Source of the DNA: Bacillota bacterium
Lineage (GTDB): Bacteria; Bacillota; Clostridia; Acetivibrionales; JANLFN01
Direction of reading: 5' to 3'
Assembly (NCBI GenBank): GCA_023421675.1
Contig: JAEZTC010000016.1
Location: forward strand, 237,334-301,333
DNA length: 64,000 bases
Shown here: piece by piece, positions 1 to 8,224 of the stretch
How positions within the stretch are numbered: position 1 is the first letter of the stretch
How the letters are laid out: each line of letters opens with the position of its first letter
Made by a program: the position numbers and the translations under genes
The notes under the pieces: generated by a model
The model's database searches: none
Seen by the model: the letters and a program-made list of their open reading frames with translations, nothing else
Told to the model about the DNA's origin: nothing

Positions 1-895
1 TATGATTACAAGCTGCAGCCCCGGTTGGATCAAATTTATTGAGCATAGTTTCCCGCAGCAGCTTGGACATTTATCAACCTGCAAATCCCCGCATATGATG
101 CTGGGAGCCCTTGCGAAAAGTTTCTATGCCGAGAAATTAGGTGTTGATGCTAACAATATTTTTGTTGTTTCCGTAATGCCATGCACTGCAAAGAAGTTCG
201 AAATAACCAGGCCTGAAATGCAAAAAAATGGTGTGGCGGATGTTGATGCTGTTATTACAACAAGAGAGCTGGCAAAAATGATTAAAAAGTCCGGATTAAA
301 TTTTGAAACACTTGCAGAATCATCTTTTGACAATCCTTTGGGCCTGTCATCTGGTGCGGCTGATATTTTTGGGGTAACGGGAGGAGTAATGGAAGCTGCC
401 TTAAGGACAGTGTATGAAATTCTTACAGGAAGGGAGCTCCCGTTTGAAAACCTGCATATAAAACCTTTACTGGGTTTTGAAAATATAAAAAGTGCTGAAA
501 TTACTATAAGCGATACTGTGCCATCATACAGTGAGTTTGATGGTGTTACTATAAGGGTTGCTGCAGCAAGCGGAACGTTTAATGCACAAAAACTGATGGA
601 GGAAATTCAGAATGGAACTTCGCCTTATCATTTTATCGAGATAATGGGCTGCCCTGGAGGATGTATAAATGGGGGTGGTCAGCCTAAGCCTGTTAATGAG
701 GTTATCCGTCAAAAAAGACTTGAAGCTCTATATAATGAGGATGAAAGCAAAGAACTCAGAAAATCGCACTTGAATCCACATTTGCAGGAACTTTATGAGG
801 TATTCCTCAAAGTGCCATTAGGATATAAATCACATGAACTGCTGCACACTAAATATATTAAAAGAGGTATTTATAATGAATTCTTAAATAAGTAA
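1..895 (+). CDS. [FeFe] hydrogenase large subunit, C-terminal part (5' end outside window)
   Basis: This is the catalytic H-cluster domain of an iron-only hydrogenase, which makes H2 from reduced ferredoxin or NAD(P)H in the cytoplasm. The reading frame is open at the left edge, so the N-terminal Fe-S domains lie upstream. All three H-cluster signatures are visible: L1 as TSCSPGW at the very start, L2 as MPCTAKKFE near nt 176-202, and L3 as GCPGGCINGGGQP near nt 650-690. The C-terminal tail (plG..sHeLLHTkY) is the small-subunit-like segment that wraps the catalytic domain. L1 has Ser where the textbook motif TSCCPxW has its second Cys; my memory is that this variant occurs in some NAD(P)-linked multimeric enzymes. 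Upstream genes are needed to tell whether it is monomeric or part of a trimeric or bifurcating complex. A terminator follows at once. Confidence 0.93.
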   Translation, partial: MITSCSPGWIKFIEHSFPQQLGHLSTCKSPHMMLGALAKSFYAEKLGVDANNIFVVSVMPCTAKKFEITRPEMQKNGVADVDAVITTRELAKMIKKSGLNFETLAESSFDNPLGLSSGAADIFGVTGGVMEAALRTVYEILTGRELPFENLHIKPLLGFENIKSAEITISDTVPSYSEFDGVTIRVAAASGTFNAQKLMEEIQNGTSPYHFIEIMGCPGGCINGGGQPKPVNEVIRQKRLEALYNEDESKELRKSHLNPHLQELYEVFLKVPLGYKSHELLHTKYIKRGIYNEFLNK

Positions 896-906
896 ACAGT
901 ATTGTT

Positions 907-932
907 GAAAAGACCTGTAAAAGGTCTTTTTT
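907..932 (+). terminator. Intrinsic terminator after hydrogenase gene
   Basis: A 7-bp stem (AAGACC/GGTCTT core) with a short A-rich loop is followed by a run of eight T. It lies inside the upstream extension of the next open frame, which argues that the next gene starts further downstream at 983. Confidence 0.85.
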
Positions 933-982
933 TTATGGTATATTGCAATTATTATACAAACAATCTAACAGGAATGATAAAA

Positions 983-2437
983 ATGGGAATTAAAGATGAA
1001 ATTCTATCTGAAATAGCTGGAAAAATTTCGGCCGCAGGGGGCACAGCTTATTATGTAGGAGGCTGTGTAAGGGATGAACTTTTAGGAAAAGAAAATAAAG
1101 ATATAGATGTTGAAGTTCATGGTATCAGGCTGTGTGAACTTAAAGACATTTTGAGCCAATACGGGCTGGTAGATGAGGTGGGCAAAAGCTTTGGAATATT
1201 GATGATACATGGTGTTCCTTTCGATTTTGCACTTCCGAGGAAAGAAATTCTTGCAAAAATAAATAAAGATGTTGGTGAGGTAATAGTTCCATATGCATAT
1301 AGCGATAGTGACCTTAAACTGATTGAATCATCTTATCCCGGATACACGATTAAAGTGAAGCCGGATCAAAAATTTTATCATACTGATTTCATAGTTATTC
1401 CAGACCCGTTTATGCCGCTTGAACAAGCGTCAAAAAGAAGAGATTTTACAATAAATTCACTTATGAAAAACATTCTGACTGGGGAAATCAAAGATTGCTG
1501 GGGAGGTCTCACAGATTTAAAAAACCAGGTAATAAGACATATTTGTGCAGAAACCTTCGTAGAGGATTCCTTAAGGGTATTAAGAGCATGCCAGTTTGCT
1601 GCAAGACTTGAATTTTCCATTGCTCCAGAAACCTTGCAATTATGCAGAAGAATTGATTTAACGAACTTGCCGAGGGAAAGGGTTTATTCTGAAATTTTAA
1701 AAGCTTTAACAAAGGCAGTAAAACCTTCAATCGCATTTGGAGTAATGCGTGATATAGGGGTGATTAAACAGCTTTTTCCAGAGCTTGAGGCACTGATAGG
1801 CTGTCCCCAAAATCCCAAATATCATCCAGAAGGGGATGTTTGGAATCATACAATGCTTGTTGTAGATGCTGCGGCAAAACTCAGAGAGAAATCAAAAAAT
1901 CCTGAAGTTTTCATGTTAGCCGCATTATTGCATGATACCGGTAAACCTCCTTGTACTGTGATTGTTGAAGGCAAAATTACTTCATATAATCACCATAACG
2001 TGGGTGTATCTGTAGCAACGGAATTCCTGAAAAGACTTACAAGTGATAAGAAACTAATTGAAGGTGTTTGCCGAATTGTTAAAAATCATATGAGACCATT
2101 GGATTTATACCCTAATGCATCAGATAAGGCAATCAGAAGACTGGCGGTTGAAGTAGATATAAATGAGATTTTACTGATGGCGCAGGCTGATTCAATGGGG
2201 AAAGGCTCTGATTCGGATTATTTCACCAAAATCAGGTCATGGTTTGACACTAAAATTGCAGAAACCGGAGTAGACAAACAGATTAAACCATTGGTTACGG
2301 GAGAAGATTTAATAAATCTTGGCATGAAGCCGGGCAAGGAATTTAAATATATACTTTCCAGAGCATTTGATGAGCAGCTTGAGGGTAAAAGCAAGGAAGA
2401 AATACTGGGAACAATTGAACAAGAATTAACCAGATAA
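983..2437 (+). CDS. cca: CCA tRNA nucleotidyltransferase / poly(A) polymerase family with HD domain
   Basis: The protein adds or repairs the 3' CCA (or A) end of tRNAs. The N-terminal nucleotidyltransferase head shows GGCVRDELLG at about residue 26 and the acidic pair DIDVEV at about 40. RRDFTINSL and LRVLRACQFAARL mark the nucleotide-recognition and neck regions. A C-terminal HD phosphohydrolase domain follows (HPEGDVWNHT and LLHDTGKP). Length is about 484 aa, typical of the HD-containing form. I chose ATG 983 because AGGA lies nine bases upstream; ATG 974 is too close to that site, and the longer frame from TTG 902 would run through the preceding terminator. Whether it adds CC, A or CCA cannot be told by eye. 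Confidence 0.9.
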   Translation: MGIKDEILSEIAGKISAAGGTAYYVGGCVRDELLGKENKDIDVEVHGIRLCELKDILSQYGLVDEVGKSFGILMIHGVPFDFALPRKEILAKINKDVGEVIVPYAYSDSDLKLIESSYPGYTIKVKPDQKFYHTDFIVIPDPFMPLEQASKRRDFTINSLMKNILTGEIKDCWGGLTDLKNQVIRHICAETFVEDSLRVLRACQFAARLEFSIAPETLQLCRRIDLTNLPRERVYSEILKALTKAVKPSIAFGVMRDIGVIKQLFPELEALIGCPQNPKYHPEGDVWNHTMLVVDAAAKLREKSKNPEVFMLAALLHDTGKPPCTVIVEGKITSYNHHNVGVSVATEFLKRLTSDKKLIEGVCRIVKNHMRPLDLYPNASDKAIRRLAVEVDINEILLMAQADSMGKGSDSDYFTKIRSWFDTKIAETGVDKQIKPLVTGEDLINLGMKPGKEFKYILSRAFDEQLEGKSKEEILGTIEQELTR

Positions 2438-2452
2438 AAGCTTCTAAGTATA

Positions 2453-2479
2453 TTGACTAATTTATACACATAATATAAC
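2453..2479 (+). promoter_or_regulatory. Possible sigma-A promoter for lgt
   Basis: TTGACT (2453-2458) and TATAAC (2474-2479) stand in the gap before lgt. Spacing is 15 bp, shorter than ideal, so this is tentative. Confidence 0.35.
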
Positions 2480-2515
2480 ATTTTTTAAAAGCATGTGATT
2501 ATCGGGGGTGTAGCA

Positions 2516-3289
2516 GTGTATCCACAGTTATTTAAACTTGGACCGGTAAGTGTTAACAGTTATGGTCTTATGATTGCCGTAGGATTTATTCTTGCGGTAG
2601 TGATGGCCAGGTATAGGGCTAAGAAACGTGATTTGAATGCTGACAGCATTTACAGCCTTGGGATTTTATGTATAGTAGGCGGCTTTTTGGGTGCGAAGCT
2701 AGTATTCATAATAATTGAATTTAATAATATTTATAAAAACCCTTCAATACTACTGAATCTCTCTGATGGTTTTGTTGTTTTCGGCGGTATTATAGGCGGC
2801 GTAATTACAGGATATATTTACTGCAGAATTAAAAAATTAGGCTTCTTGAAATACTTTGACCTGGCAGCGCCATCAATAGCACTGGCTCAAGGTTTTGGGA
2901 GAATAGGATGTTTTCTTGCCGGCTGTTGTTACGGACGGGAGACAGATTGGTCTTTAGGAGTTGTATTTACTGATACTCCTTTTGCTCCACATGGTGTAAG
3001 ATTAATCCCGACCCAAATCTTTTCAAGTATTGGAGACTTTCTAATTACAGCAATACTATTGATATACGCTAAGAGAAAAAGGGATTCAGGTAAGGTTGCA
3101 GGTCTTTACTTGATACTTTACAGTGTTGGAAGATTTATTATTGAGATATTCAGAAATGATCCAAGGGGCCACATAGGAGATTTGTCGACTTCTCAGCTGA
3201 TTTCAATATTCACCTTGCTTTTGGGATTTGCATTGTATAATTTTGGCAAAGTACGTATGAAGTTTTTTAATAAACAAAAAAACTGTTAA
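2516..3289 (+). CDS. lgt: Prolipoprotein diacylglyceryl transferase
   Basis: This integral membrane enzyme moves a diacylglyceryl group from phosphatidylglycerol to the lipobox Cys of prelipoproteins; a probable client is the lipoprotein at 29752. The sequence has about seven hydrophobic segments, the N-terminal SYGLMIAVGF pattern, the central GGIIGGV, and the family signature region GRIGCFLAGCCYGRETD, followed by RLIPTQIF and the C-terminal GRFIIEIFRND. The start GTG 2516 has GGGGGTG five bases upstream; the alternative GTG 2495 would place this ribosome site inside the gene. About 257 aa, normal for the family. Confidence 0.95.
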   Translation: MYPQLFKLGPVSVNSYGLMIAVGFILAVVMARYRAKKRDLNADSIYSLGILCIVGGFLGAKLVFIIIEFNNIYKNPSILLNLSDGFVVFGGIIGGVITGYIYCRIKKLGFLKYFDLAAPSIALAQGFGRIGCFLAGCCYGRETDWSLGVVFTDTPFAPHGVRLIPTQIFSSIGDFLITAILLIYAKRKRDSGKVAGLYLILYSVGRFIIEIFRNDPRGHIGDLSTSQLISIFTLLLGFALYNFGKVRMKFFNKQKNC

Positions 3290-3319
3290 GTTTAGGAAAA
3301 ACAGAGGTGGAAGGTCTGG

Positions 3320-4063
3320 ATGAAATTCAAGCTGATATGCTGTGAGGTATTAATGAGGGAAGCCTGCAGATTAATTGCAGATTGCCCGCACACTATAAAT
3401 CCTGAGTTTACGCCGAAGGGTGCGCATGAGAATTCTTCAAAGCTGCATGATATAATTCAGACAGCTGTTGAAAATGCTTCGGAAAAAGGTGAATATGACG
3501 CTATATTGCTTGGCTTCGGACTATGCGGAAATGCACTGGTGGATATAGCTTCGTCGGGTATCCCACTAGTAATTCCCCGTGCTCATGATTGCTGTACAAT
3601 TTTTCTTGGTTCAAGGGAATTATTCAAACAGTACTTTAGCCACAATCCCAGTATGGAATGGAGTTCCGCCGGTTATATGGAAAGGGGCGATTCATACCTC
3701 CGTGAAGGTTCTGTAGGGAAAATGATGGGGCTGGACAAATCTTATGAGCAGTTGGAGGCTGAATATGGCAGTGAAAATGCGGCTTTTATATGGGAAACCC
3801 TTTATCCTGAACAGCATTCCTCTGAAATGATTTATATAAATATCCATGGAACAGAAAACTCAGGTTATTTGGAAAAGTTTAAAGACCTTGCTTCAGAAAC
3901 AAACCGGTCTGTAAAAATTATAAATGGTGATATGAGACTTTTAAAGGGCTTACTCTATGGCGAATGGAATACTGATGAGTATCTGATAATCAATCCTGCC
4001 GAAAAAATTCAGGGGGTTTATGATTATGATCAGGTAATCACTACTATTACTTCAAGCAATTGA
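3320..4063 (+). CDS. DUF1638 family protein
   Basis: A 247-aa cytoplasmic protein of the DUF1638 family, recognised by DAILLGFGLCGNALV, the IPRAHDCCTIFLGS segment and the downstream YF...W region. The conserved Cys and His residues suggest a metal or corrinoid-related role: relatives often sit beside methyltransferase and corrinoid genes, but no such neighbour is seen here. It starts 30 bp after lgt with GAGGTGGAAGG as ribosome site, so it may be read with lgt. Function unknown. Confidence 0.8.
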   Translation: MKFKLICCEVLMREACRLIADCPHTINPEFTPKGAHENSSKLHDIIQTAVENASEKGEYDAILLGFGLCGNALVDIASSGIPLVIPRAHDCCTIFLGSRELFKQYFSHNPSMEWSSAGYMERGDSYLREGSVGKMMGLDKSYEQLEAEYGSENAAFIWETLYPEQHSSEMIYINIHGTENSGYLEKFKDLASETNRSVKIINGDMRLLKGLLYGEWNTDEYLIINPAEKIQGVYDYDQVITTITSSN

Positions 4064-4089
4064 AAGCCAGTACTTCCAACTGCTTGAAG
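4050..4089. repeat. 9-bp inverted repeat at the convergent gene ends
   Basis: CTTCAAGCA (4050-4058) and TGCTTGAAG (4081-4089) are perfect inverted copies with a 22-base loop. They overlap the end of the DUF1638 gene and face the convergent metalloprotease gene. There is no T run on either side, so a role in termination is uncertain. Confidence 0.4.
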
Positions 4090-4102
4090 CAATATATGAG
4101 AA

Positions 4103-5557
4103 TTATTCTATTTCAGCACTATAGGTGAAGGCTGCTCCGTCAGCAGTCTTGTCGGTATTAGAAGATACAAGACATACCTCTTCGTATATATTTCCAAAGG
4201 ATTCGCAGGAGTATCTTACTGCTTTGCTTTCATCATAATTCAAATCTATAACCTCATAGGATGAACTTCCTCTTTTCCTTCTTACGGCTTTGAGACCGAA
4301 TCTTGTATTACCCTTGGCTTTTATAGTTATTTTCAGGGTCTTTCCGTAAAATTCGGGTCTGAACATCTGATAGCTGGATGAAAGATGGCTTAGTTTATCT
4401 GTACTGTATTCATAAGGGAATTTTTCAGCAATACTCTTTATTGATGCATGGCTGTTCCATAGATATCCTTCCTTATAGAACTGTGTCGGATTAATATTAT
4501 AGGCCATAAATCTGCTGTAGACGGTTCCTAGATCTTCTTCTTTATAAAGAGTTTTTATAGTACTATCTATTGCGTTGACGCTATTCCTGTATTTTGTTGC
4601 TTGTGTATCCCATATGCGTTTTATTGTTTGATATCCGCCCCAGTTTTCAGACAAATACTTTACAAAGATAACCCCACTGTAGCTGCTTTCGTCCAAAGGC
4701 CTGTCTGGTGCCGACATTATTCTGTCAAGATACTGGATATAATCATTTACACCGTCATAAACCTCGTCTTCATTCCAGGTTGCAGATGCTTCTTTCCACC
4801 ATGTATCAGCATCAACATTGTATGTGTTTTGAACAGCATGGAAGAATTCATGCGCAACAGTGACCCTCATACAGTCAAGAGCAGGTTCTCTGAAGCCTTT
4901 CTCATGTGAATAGCTATTGTCTATGCTTATTTTACTTGATGATGTCTTTGGACCGTTTCTTTGATTAAAATAGCTGACTGGGAAAGTTATACCGTATTTT
5001 CCGCTTAGATCATACACATTTACATCCATATACTTTTTCCCGGAATCCAAAACAGGAGTTCTGAAGCCTCTTTCGGAACAGGTGATTTGCTTTACACTAT
5101 CAAAGGACTCACCAATAGCTTCAATATAGTCAGGAACCCCATCTCGATTTGTGTCATATTCCGAAACGGCATGTTCACCCCTTAGTGTATAGTGAATCTT
5201 AAAGAAACCGCTTGGACTCATATATTCCTTGTCTAACGCAGGGATAGCTGTAGAAAGGTATGCACGTGCTTTTTCAACTATATCTCTTTTTGAATCCCTT
5301 TTCCTGACGTACCTGGTTATTTCCTCAACAATTGTGGTTCCGCTTTTAATTGGAGCCAGGTTTGTGTATTCATCGGGCAGTCTGTTCTTGTCAAAAATTG
5401 AATATAAGTATAAAAGTATTCTGTTATGCTCATCGATTGTACCGCCTCTGAAATTACTTGCTATAACATCTTCGAAGGAAGGGGGTGCAACCTTTGGAAC
5501 CGGATTTTTTTGTGTTTGATTATTTGTATAGGGATAATAATAATTCCATCTAATCAT
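4103..5557 (-). CDS. Putative zinc metalloprotease (HEFFH), MXAN_6640-like
   Basis: A 484-aa protein with a gluzincin-type motif HEFFHAVQ near residue 238 and a downstream WWKEASATWNEDEV segment, where the Glu of KEASA is a good candidate third zinc ligand. Before it lies a calcium-loop-like DTNRDGVPDYIEA. The C-terminal 100 residues look like a beta-sandwich. No signal peptide is visible and the N-terminus is unusual (MIRWNYYYPYTN). GGAGG precedes ATG 5557. It may be released by a non-classical route or act inside the cell. A secreted-protease family relationship is likely, the substrate unknown. Confidence 0.65.
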   Translation of the reverse strand: MIRWNYYYPYTNNQTQKNPVPKVAPPSFEDVIASNFRGGTIDEHNRILLYLYSIFDKNRLPDEYTNLAPIKSGTTIVEEITRYVRKRDSKRDIVEKARAYLSTAIPALDKEYMSPSGFFKIHYTLRGEHAVSEYDTNRDGVPDYIEAIGESFDSVKQITCSERGFRTPVLDSGKKYMDVNVYDLSGKYGITFPVSYFNQRNGPKTSSSKISIDNSYSHEKGFREPALDCMRVTVAHEFFHAVQNTYNVDADTWWKEASATWNEDEVYDGVNDYIQYLDRIMSAPDRPLDESSYSGVIFVKYLSENWGGYQTIKRIWDTQATKYRNSVNAIDSTIKTLYKEEDLGTVYSRFMAYNINPTQFYKEGYLWNSHASIKSIAEKFPYEYSTDKLSHLSSSYQMFRPEFYGKTLKITIKAKGNTRFGLKAVRRKRGSSSYEVIDLNYDESKAVRYSCESFGNIYEEVCLVSSNTDKTADGAAFTYSAEIE

Positions 5558-5661
5558 AATTGCCTCCGGAATATAAATACTGCCATAAAACTGGTATTAC
5601 ATAATATGACCTTTGACAGAACTATGTTACCTAAACATCAAGCTGTCACCAGAGTAAAAAT

Positions 5662-5690
5662 AAAAAGCCCTGCAAAATTTGCAAGGCTCT
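5662..5690 (-). terminator. Intrinsic terminator of the DUF1015 gene
   Basis: Read on the minus strand, AGAGCCTTGCA and its partner TGCAGGGCT form a stem around an AT loop, followed by T5. It separates the DUF1015 gene from the metalloprotease gene. Confidence 0.75.
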
Positions 5691-5711
5691 GGTTTATGTC
5701 TGATCTATTAA

Positions 5712-7058
5712 TTATTTTATTATTTTTCTGCACTCCAGGTAATACCTTTTTTCTTCGGCTTCACCCATTGAAAAGGTCTTTCTGGGAAGTGCACCTTCCA
5801 TAATAACTGTTTTATACAAGTCCTCTTTTTTCATTGAAGGAAGCAGAAACCCTATGCAGTTTGGTTTGGAACCCAGTGAAATAACTGTTTCATTACCGTG
5901 GATATAATCAATTTTAACTTCAGGATTATTCTTTATATAATCATCCAGGTAAACCTGAAGAGTTCCAACCTCCAGAGTCAATTCCGGGTTTTCAACAACA
6001 ATTATACCCTGACCGTCGGATGTTACATAAGGTATTACATGATGATTTGAAAGCTTGTTTAGCTCGTTAGCCTCTGAAATAAGGGAATTACGGTCAACAA
6101 CCGGTTTGATTGAAACCTTTGTACCGTAGAAATCCTGCAATTTCTTCATCAGATCATCGGGTGAAACATTGAATACCACTCTGTGTATTGGTTCAAATTG
6201 GAGTCCTTCATCATGTACGTTAACAAGCTCTACAAGTGCAAACCTTGCAGGATGCTCATCAATTTCGCTTTGTGGTAAAGTTTTCTTTATGTTTTCCCAG
6301 TGCCCTTTTGCAGCAGCAAGAGAATGGTTGCCATCACCAACAGCAAATAATAGGACTCCCTTATCACTTCCTGCCTTGTATTTAACTTCAAAATCAGAAG
6401 GCGAAGCTAATTTTGTAAGTGCATCTATTATACCTGAAATACTTTTATCATCACTGATTTTATAACCCTTTAAATATCCGCCATTCATCATCAATTCAAA
6501 GTCATATATTTTTTCAAACTGAGAAACCCGTTCAGCTAATGGCTCGATTACAGTTTTTTCCCTGTCATCAATAAGTATCATTATGTGCGGAAGCTCAACC
6601 GGGGCATTTTCCCTTATTTTTATTCTTGGAGGCAGCCTGTCTACAACAGTTTGTTCTGTCGCTCTTATAAGTGACTGGGAACCTTTGTTATAGTCATACT
6701 TTTCCAGATCAACGGCAATAATCAAGCCCTTCCTTGATTTGGTGTGAGAGGTAGCTCTGTCCACCAGTACAAAGAATGAACCGTCATTACACAAAATATT
6801 ATCTGTAAAGTATTCCTTCATTTTATTATTAATTGCGTCTATTTTGTTAGCTTTGTCTATTTTTTCAAGATACACCTCGGGAAAAATCATGTGAAGTGTG
6901 GAAGGCTCATCCCCCACAAGTTCTTCAACCTTATTCCAGTATTCAGGCTGGGAGGTATATTGATCACAGGCCACAACAGACCACTTGCTAAGATTGGCTT
7001 TTTTACAGGGAAGTAATATCTCAGGTATACATACACCTACATCTTTGGCACATTTCAT
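5712..7058 (-). CDS. DUF1015 family protein
   Basis: A 448-aa cytoplasmic protein with the DUF1015 hallmarks: SVVACDQYTSQPEYW near the N-terminus, the central DGNHSLAAAK motif and the LVELVNVHDEGLQFEPIHRV stretch. Family members are widespread and often lie near serine, amino-acid or SerK-like enzymes; a kinase-like activity has been proposed for some relatives, but nothing here proves it. It is transcribed alone from the 349-bp region to its right and ends in its own terminator. Confidence 0.85.
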   Translation of the reverse strand: MKCAKDVGVCIPEILLPCKKANLSKWSVVACDQYTSQPEYWNKVEELVGDEPSTLHMIFPEVYLEKIDKANKIDAINNKMKEYFTDNILCNDGSFFVLVDRATSHTKSRKGLIIAVDLEKYDYNKGSQSLIRATEQTVVDRLPPRIKIRENAPVELPHIMILIDDREKTVIEPLAERVSQFEKIYDFELMMNGGYLKGYKISDDKSISGIIDALTKLASPSDFEVKYKAGSDKGVLLFAVGDGNHSLAAAKGHWENIKKTLPQSEIDEHPARFALVELVNVHDEGLQFEPIHRVVFNVSPDDLMKKLQDFYGTKVSIKPVVDRNSLISEANELNKLSNHHVIPYVTSDGQGIIVVENPELTLEVGTLQVYLDDYIKNNPEVKIDYIHGNETVISLGSKPNCIGFLLPSMKKEDLYKTVIMEGALPRKTFSMGEAEEKRYYLECRKIIK

Positions 7059-7407
7059 TTCGTATAAACCCCTTTTATTAAATAATTAATTATAATAATT
7101 TACTTTCTGATTGTACTATTCAAATTCTATATGAAATTAAAAATGCAGTCAAACCACATATTTACATGTATATGAATTGCCGCTTTGGCAGATTTTATTT
7201 ATTGTATATTTGAATTAAGAAAGATTAATGCATGTATTCCTATATAGAATGAATTATTTATTTTATTTATGAAATACTATAAATATCGCAAACAGTATAA
7301 CAATTTGAAAATAATAATTCAAATAAGGCTCACTTTGTAATATTGTACGGCTTAATAAAAGAAGTATCTGTAACAAGTATTTGAAGATTTTTAAGTGGGA
7401 GAAGCCG
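7059..7407. other. AT-rich intergenic region between divergent genes
   Basis: This 349-bp gap separates the DUF1015 gene (minus) from the PRC-barrel gene (plus). It is very AT-rich and should hold both promoters. I see no RNA gene, no clear repeat and no ORF with a ribosome site. One short GCC/GGC mini-hairpin near 7180-7192 is too weak to call. Confidence 0.4.
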
Positions 7408-7935
7408 ATGGAAAAGTACAGTGAGATAATTGGATTACCTGTTATATGCGCCAGCGGAGGAAAAAACATCGGTATTGTAAAAGATGTTCTTTTCTGCCCT
7501 GAATCAAAAGAAGTTAAAGCACTGCTGCTTGAACAGAAAGGGATTAGGGTTAAAAAAAGAATAATTCTGCTTAAAGATGTAATAAACATCGGACGGGATG
7601 CTGTTATGGTTGAAGACAATAAGAGTATAGCAGAAATGTCTAAAGCTGAAAAAACCGGTGAATTGGGTAAACGTGGTTTAGTCAGGGGATTGAATGTTTT
7701 TTCCCGTGATGGAGATAATATCGGAACGGTTGAAGATGTTATTTTTGATTCTGTAACAGGACATATTGAAGGATTGGAAATAACAGACGGCATCTTTCAG
7801 GATATAATCAACGGGCGCAAAATTGTTCCGGTAATAGGCAGAGTTGAATTCGGAAGTGAAAACATAATTCTTGATAGGGAAGCAATTGAGGAGATTATAG
7901 AGACGGGCGGCGGAATTAAAAAACTGCTTGATTAA
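7408..7935 (+). CDS. PRC-barrel domain protein (two repeats)
   Basis: A 175-aa cytoplasmic protein with two PRC-barrel-like halves: SEIIGLPVI..GKNIGIVKDVLF near the N-terminus and LNVFSRDGDNIGTVEDVIFD in the second half. PRC barrels mediate protein or RNA contacts, as in RimM, and similar two-repeat proteins occur in sporulating firmicutes. ATG 7408 is preferred over TTG 7381 because GGGAGAAG lies just upstream. It is followed after 32 bp by a YtxH-like gene, probably one operon. Confidence 0.75.
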   Translation: MEKYSEIIGLPVICASGGKNIGIVKDVLFCPESKEVKALLLEQKGIRVKKRIILLKDVINIGRDAVMVEDNKSIAEMSKAEKTGELGKRGLVRGLNVFSRDGDNIGTVEDVIFDSVTGHIEGLEITDGIFQDIINGRKIVPVIGRVEFGSENIILDREAIEEIIETGGGIKKLLD

Positions 7936-7967
7936 AAATAATATTAATTAATAAAAGGAGAGATTGT

Positions 7968-8147
7968 ATGCATACTGGTTTTACTAGAGGATTAATAATT
8001 GGAAGTGTTGTTGGGGCTGCAATAGGGACAATGGTAAGCCCACAGGTGATTAACAATAAGACAAGAAAAAGAATGATGAGAACAGGAAGACATCTGATGA
8101 AAAGATCAAGCCATATGCTTGGCGACGTAATTGATGTTTTCAGATGA
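7968..8147 (+). CDS. Small YtxH-like glycine-zipper protein
   Basis: This 59-aa ORF begins with AAAGGAGAG nine bases upstream. The N-terminus carries a short hydrophobic glycine-rich helix (GLIIGSVVGAAIGTMVSP) followed by a basic region with KTRKRMMRTGRH, the layout of small YtxH-type envelope or stress proteins. It shares a transcript with the PRC-barrel gene and ends just before a strong terminator. Role not known. Confidence 0.75.
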   Translation: MHTGFTRGLIIGSVVGAAIGTMVSPQVINNKTRKRMMRTGRHLMKRSSHMLGDVIDVFR

Positions 8148-8159
8148 TCCCGGGTATTT

Positions 8160-8186
8160 AAAAGACTGGAGCAATCCAGTCTTTTT
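8160..8186 (+). terminator. Intrinsic terminator after PRC-barrel/YtxH pair
   Basis: AAAGACTGG pairs perfectly with CCAGTCTTT (9 bp) across a 6-base loop, followed by T5. Confidence 0.9.
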
Positions 8187-8224
8187 CATTAGAACAGTTT
8201 TTATATCAACTATATTTAATAAGG

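Noticed and set aside
902..982. Longer N-terminus of the CCA-adding enzyme from TTG 902
   Set aside because: The extension runs through a clear terminator hairpin and has no ribosome site; ATG 983 has AGGA at nine bases.
4050..4089. Intrinsic terminator after the DUF1638 gene
   Set aside because: The inverted pair has a 22-base loop and no T run, so it is listed only as a repeat.
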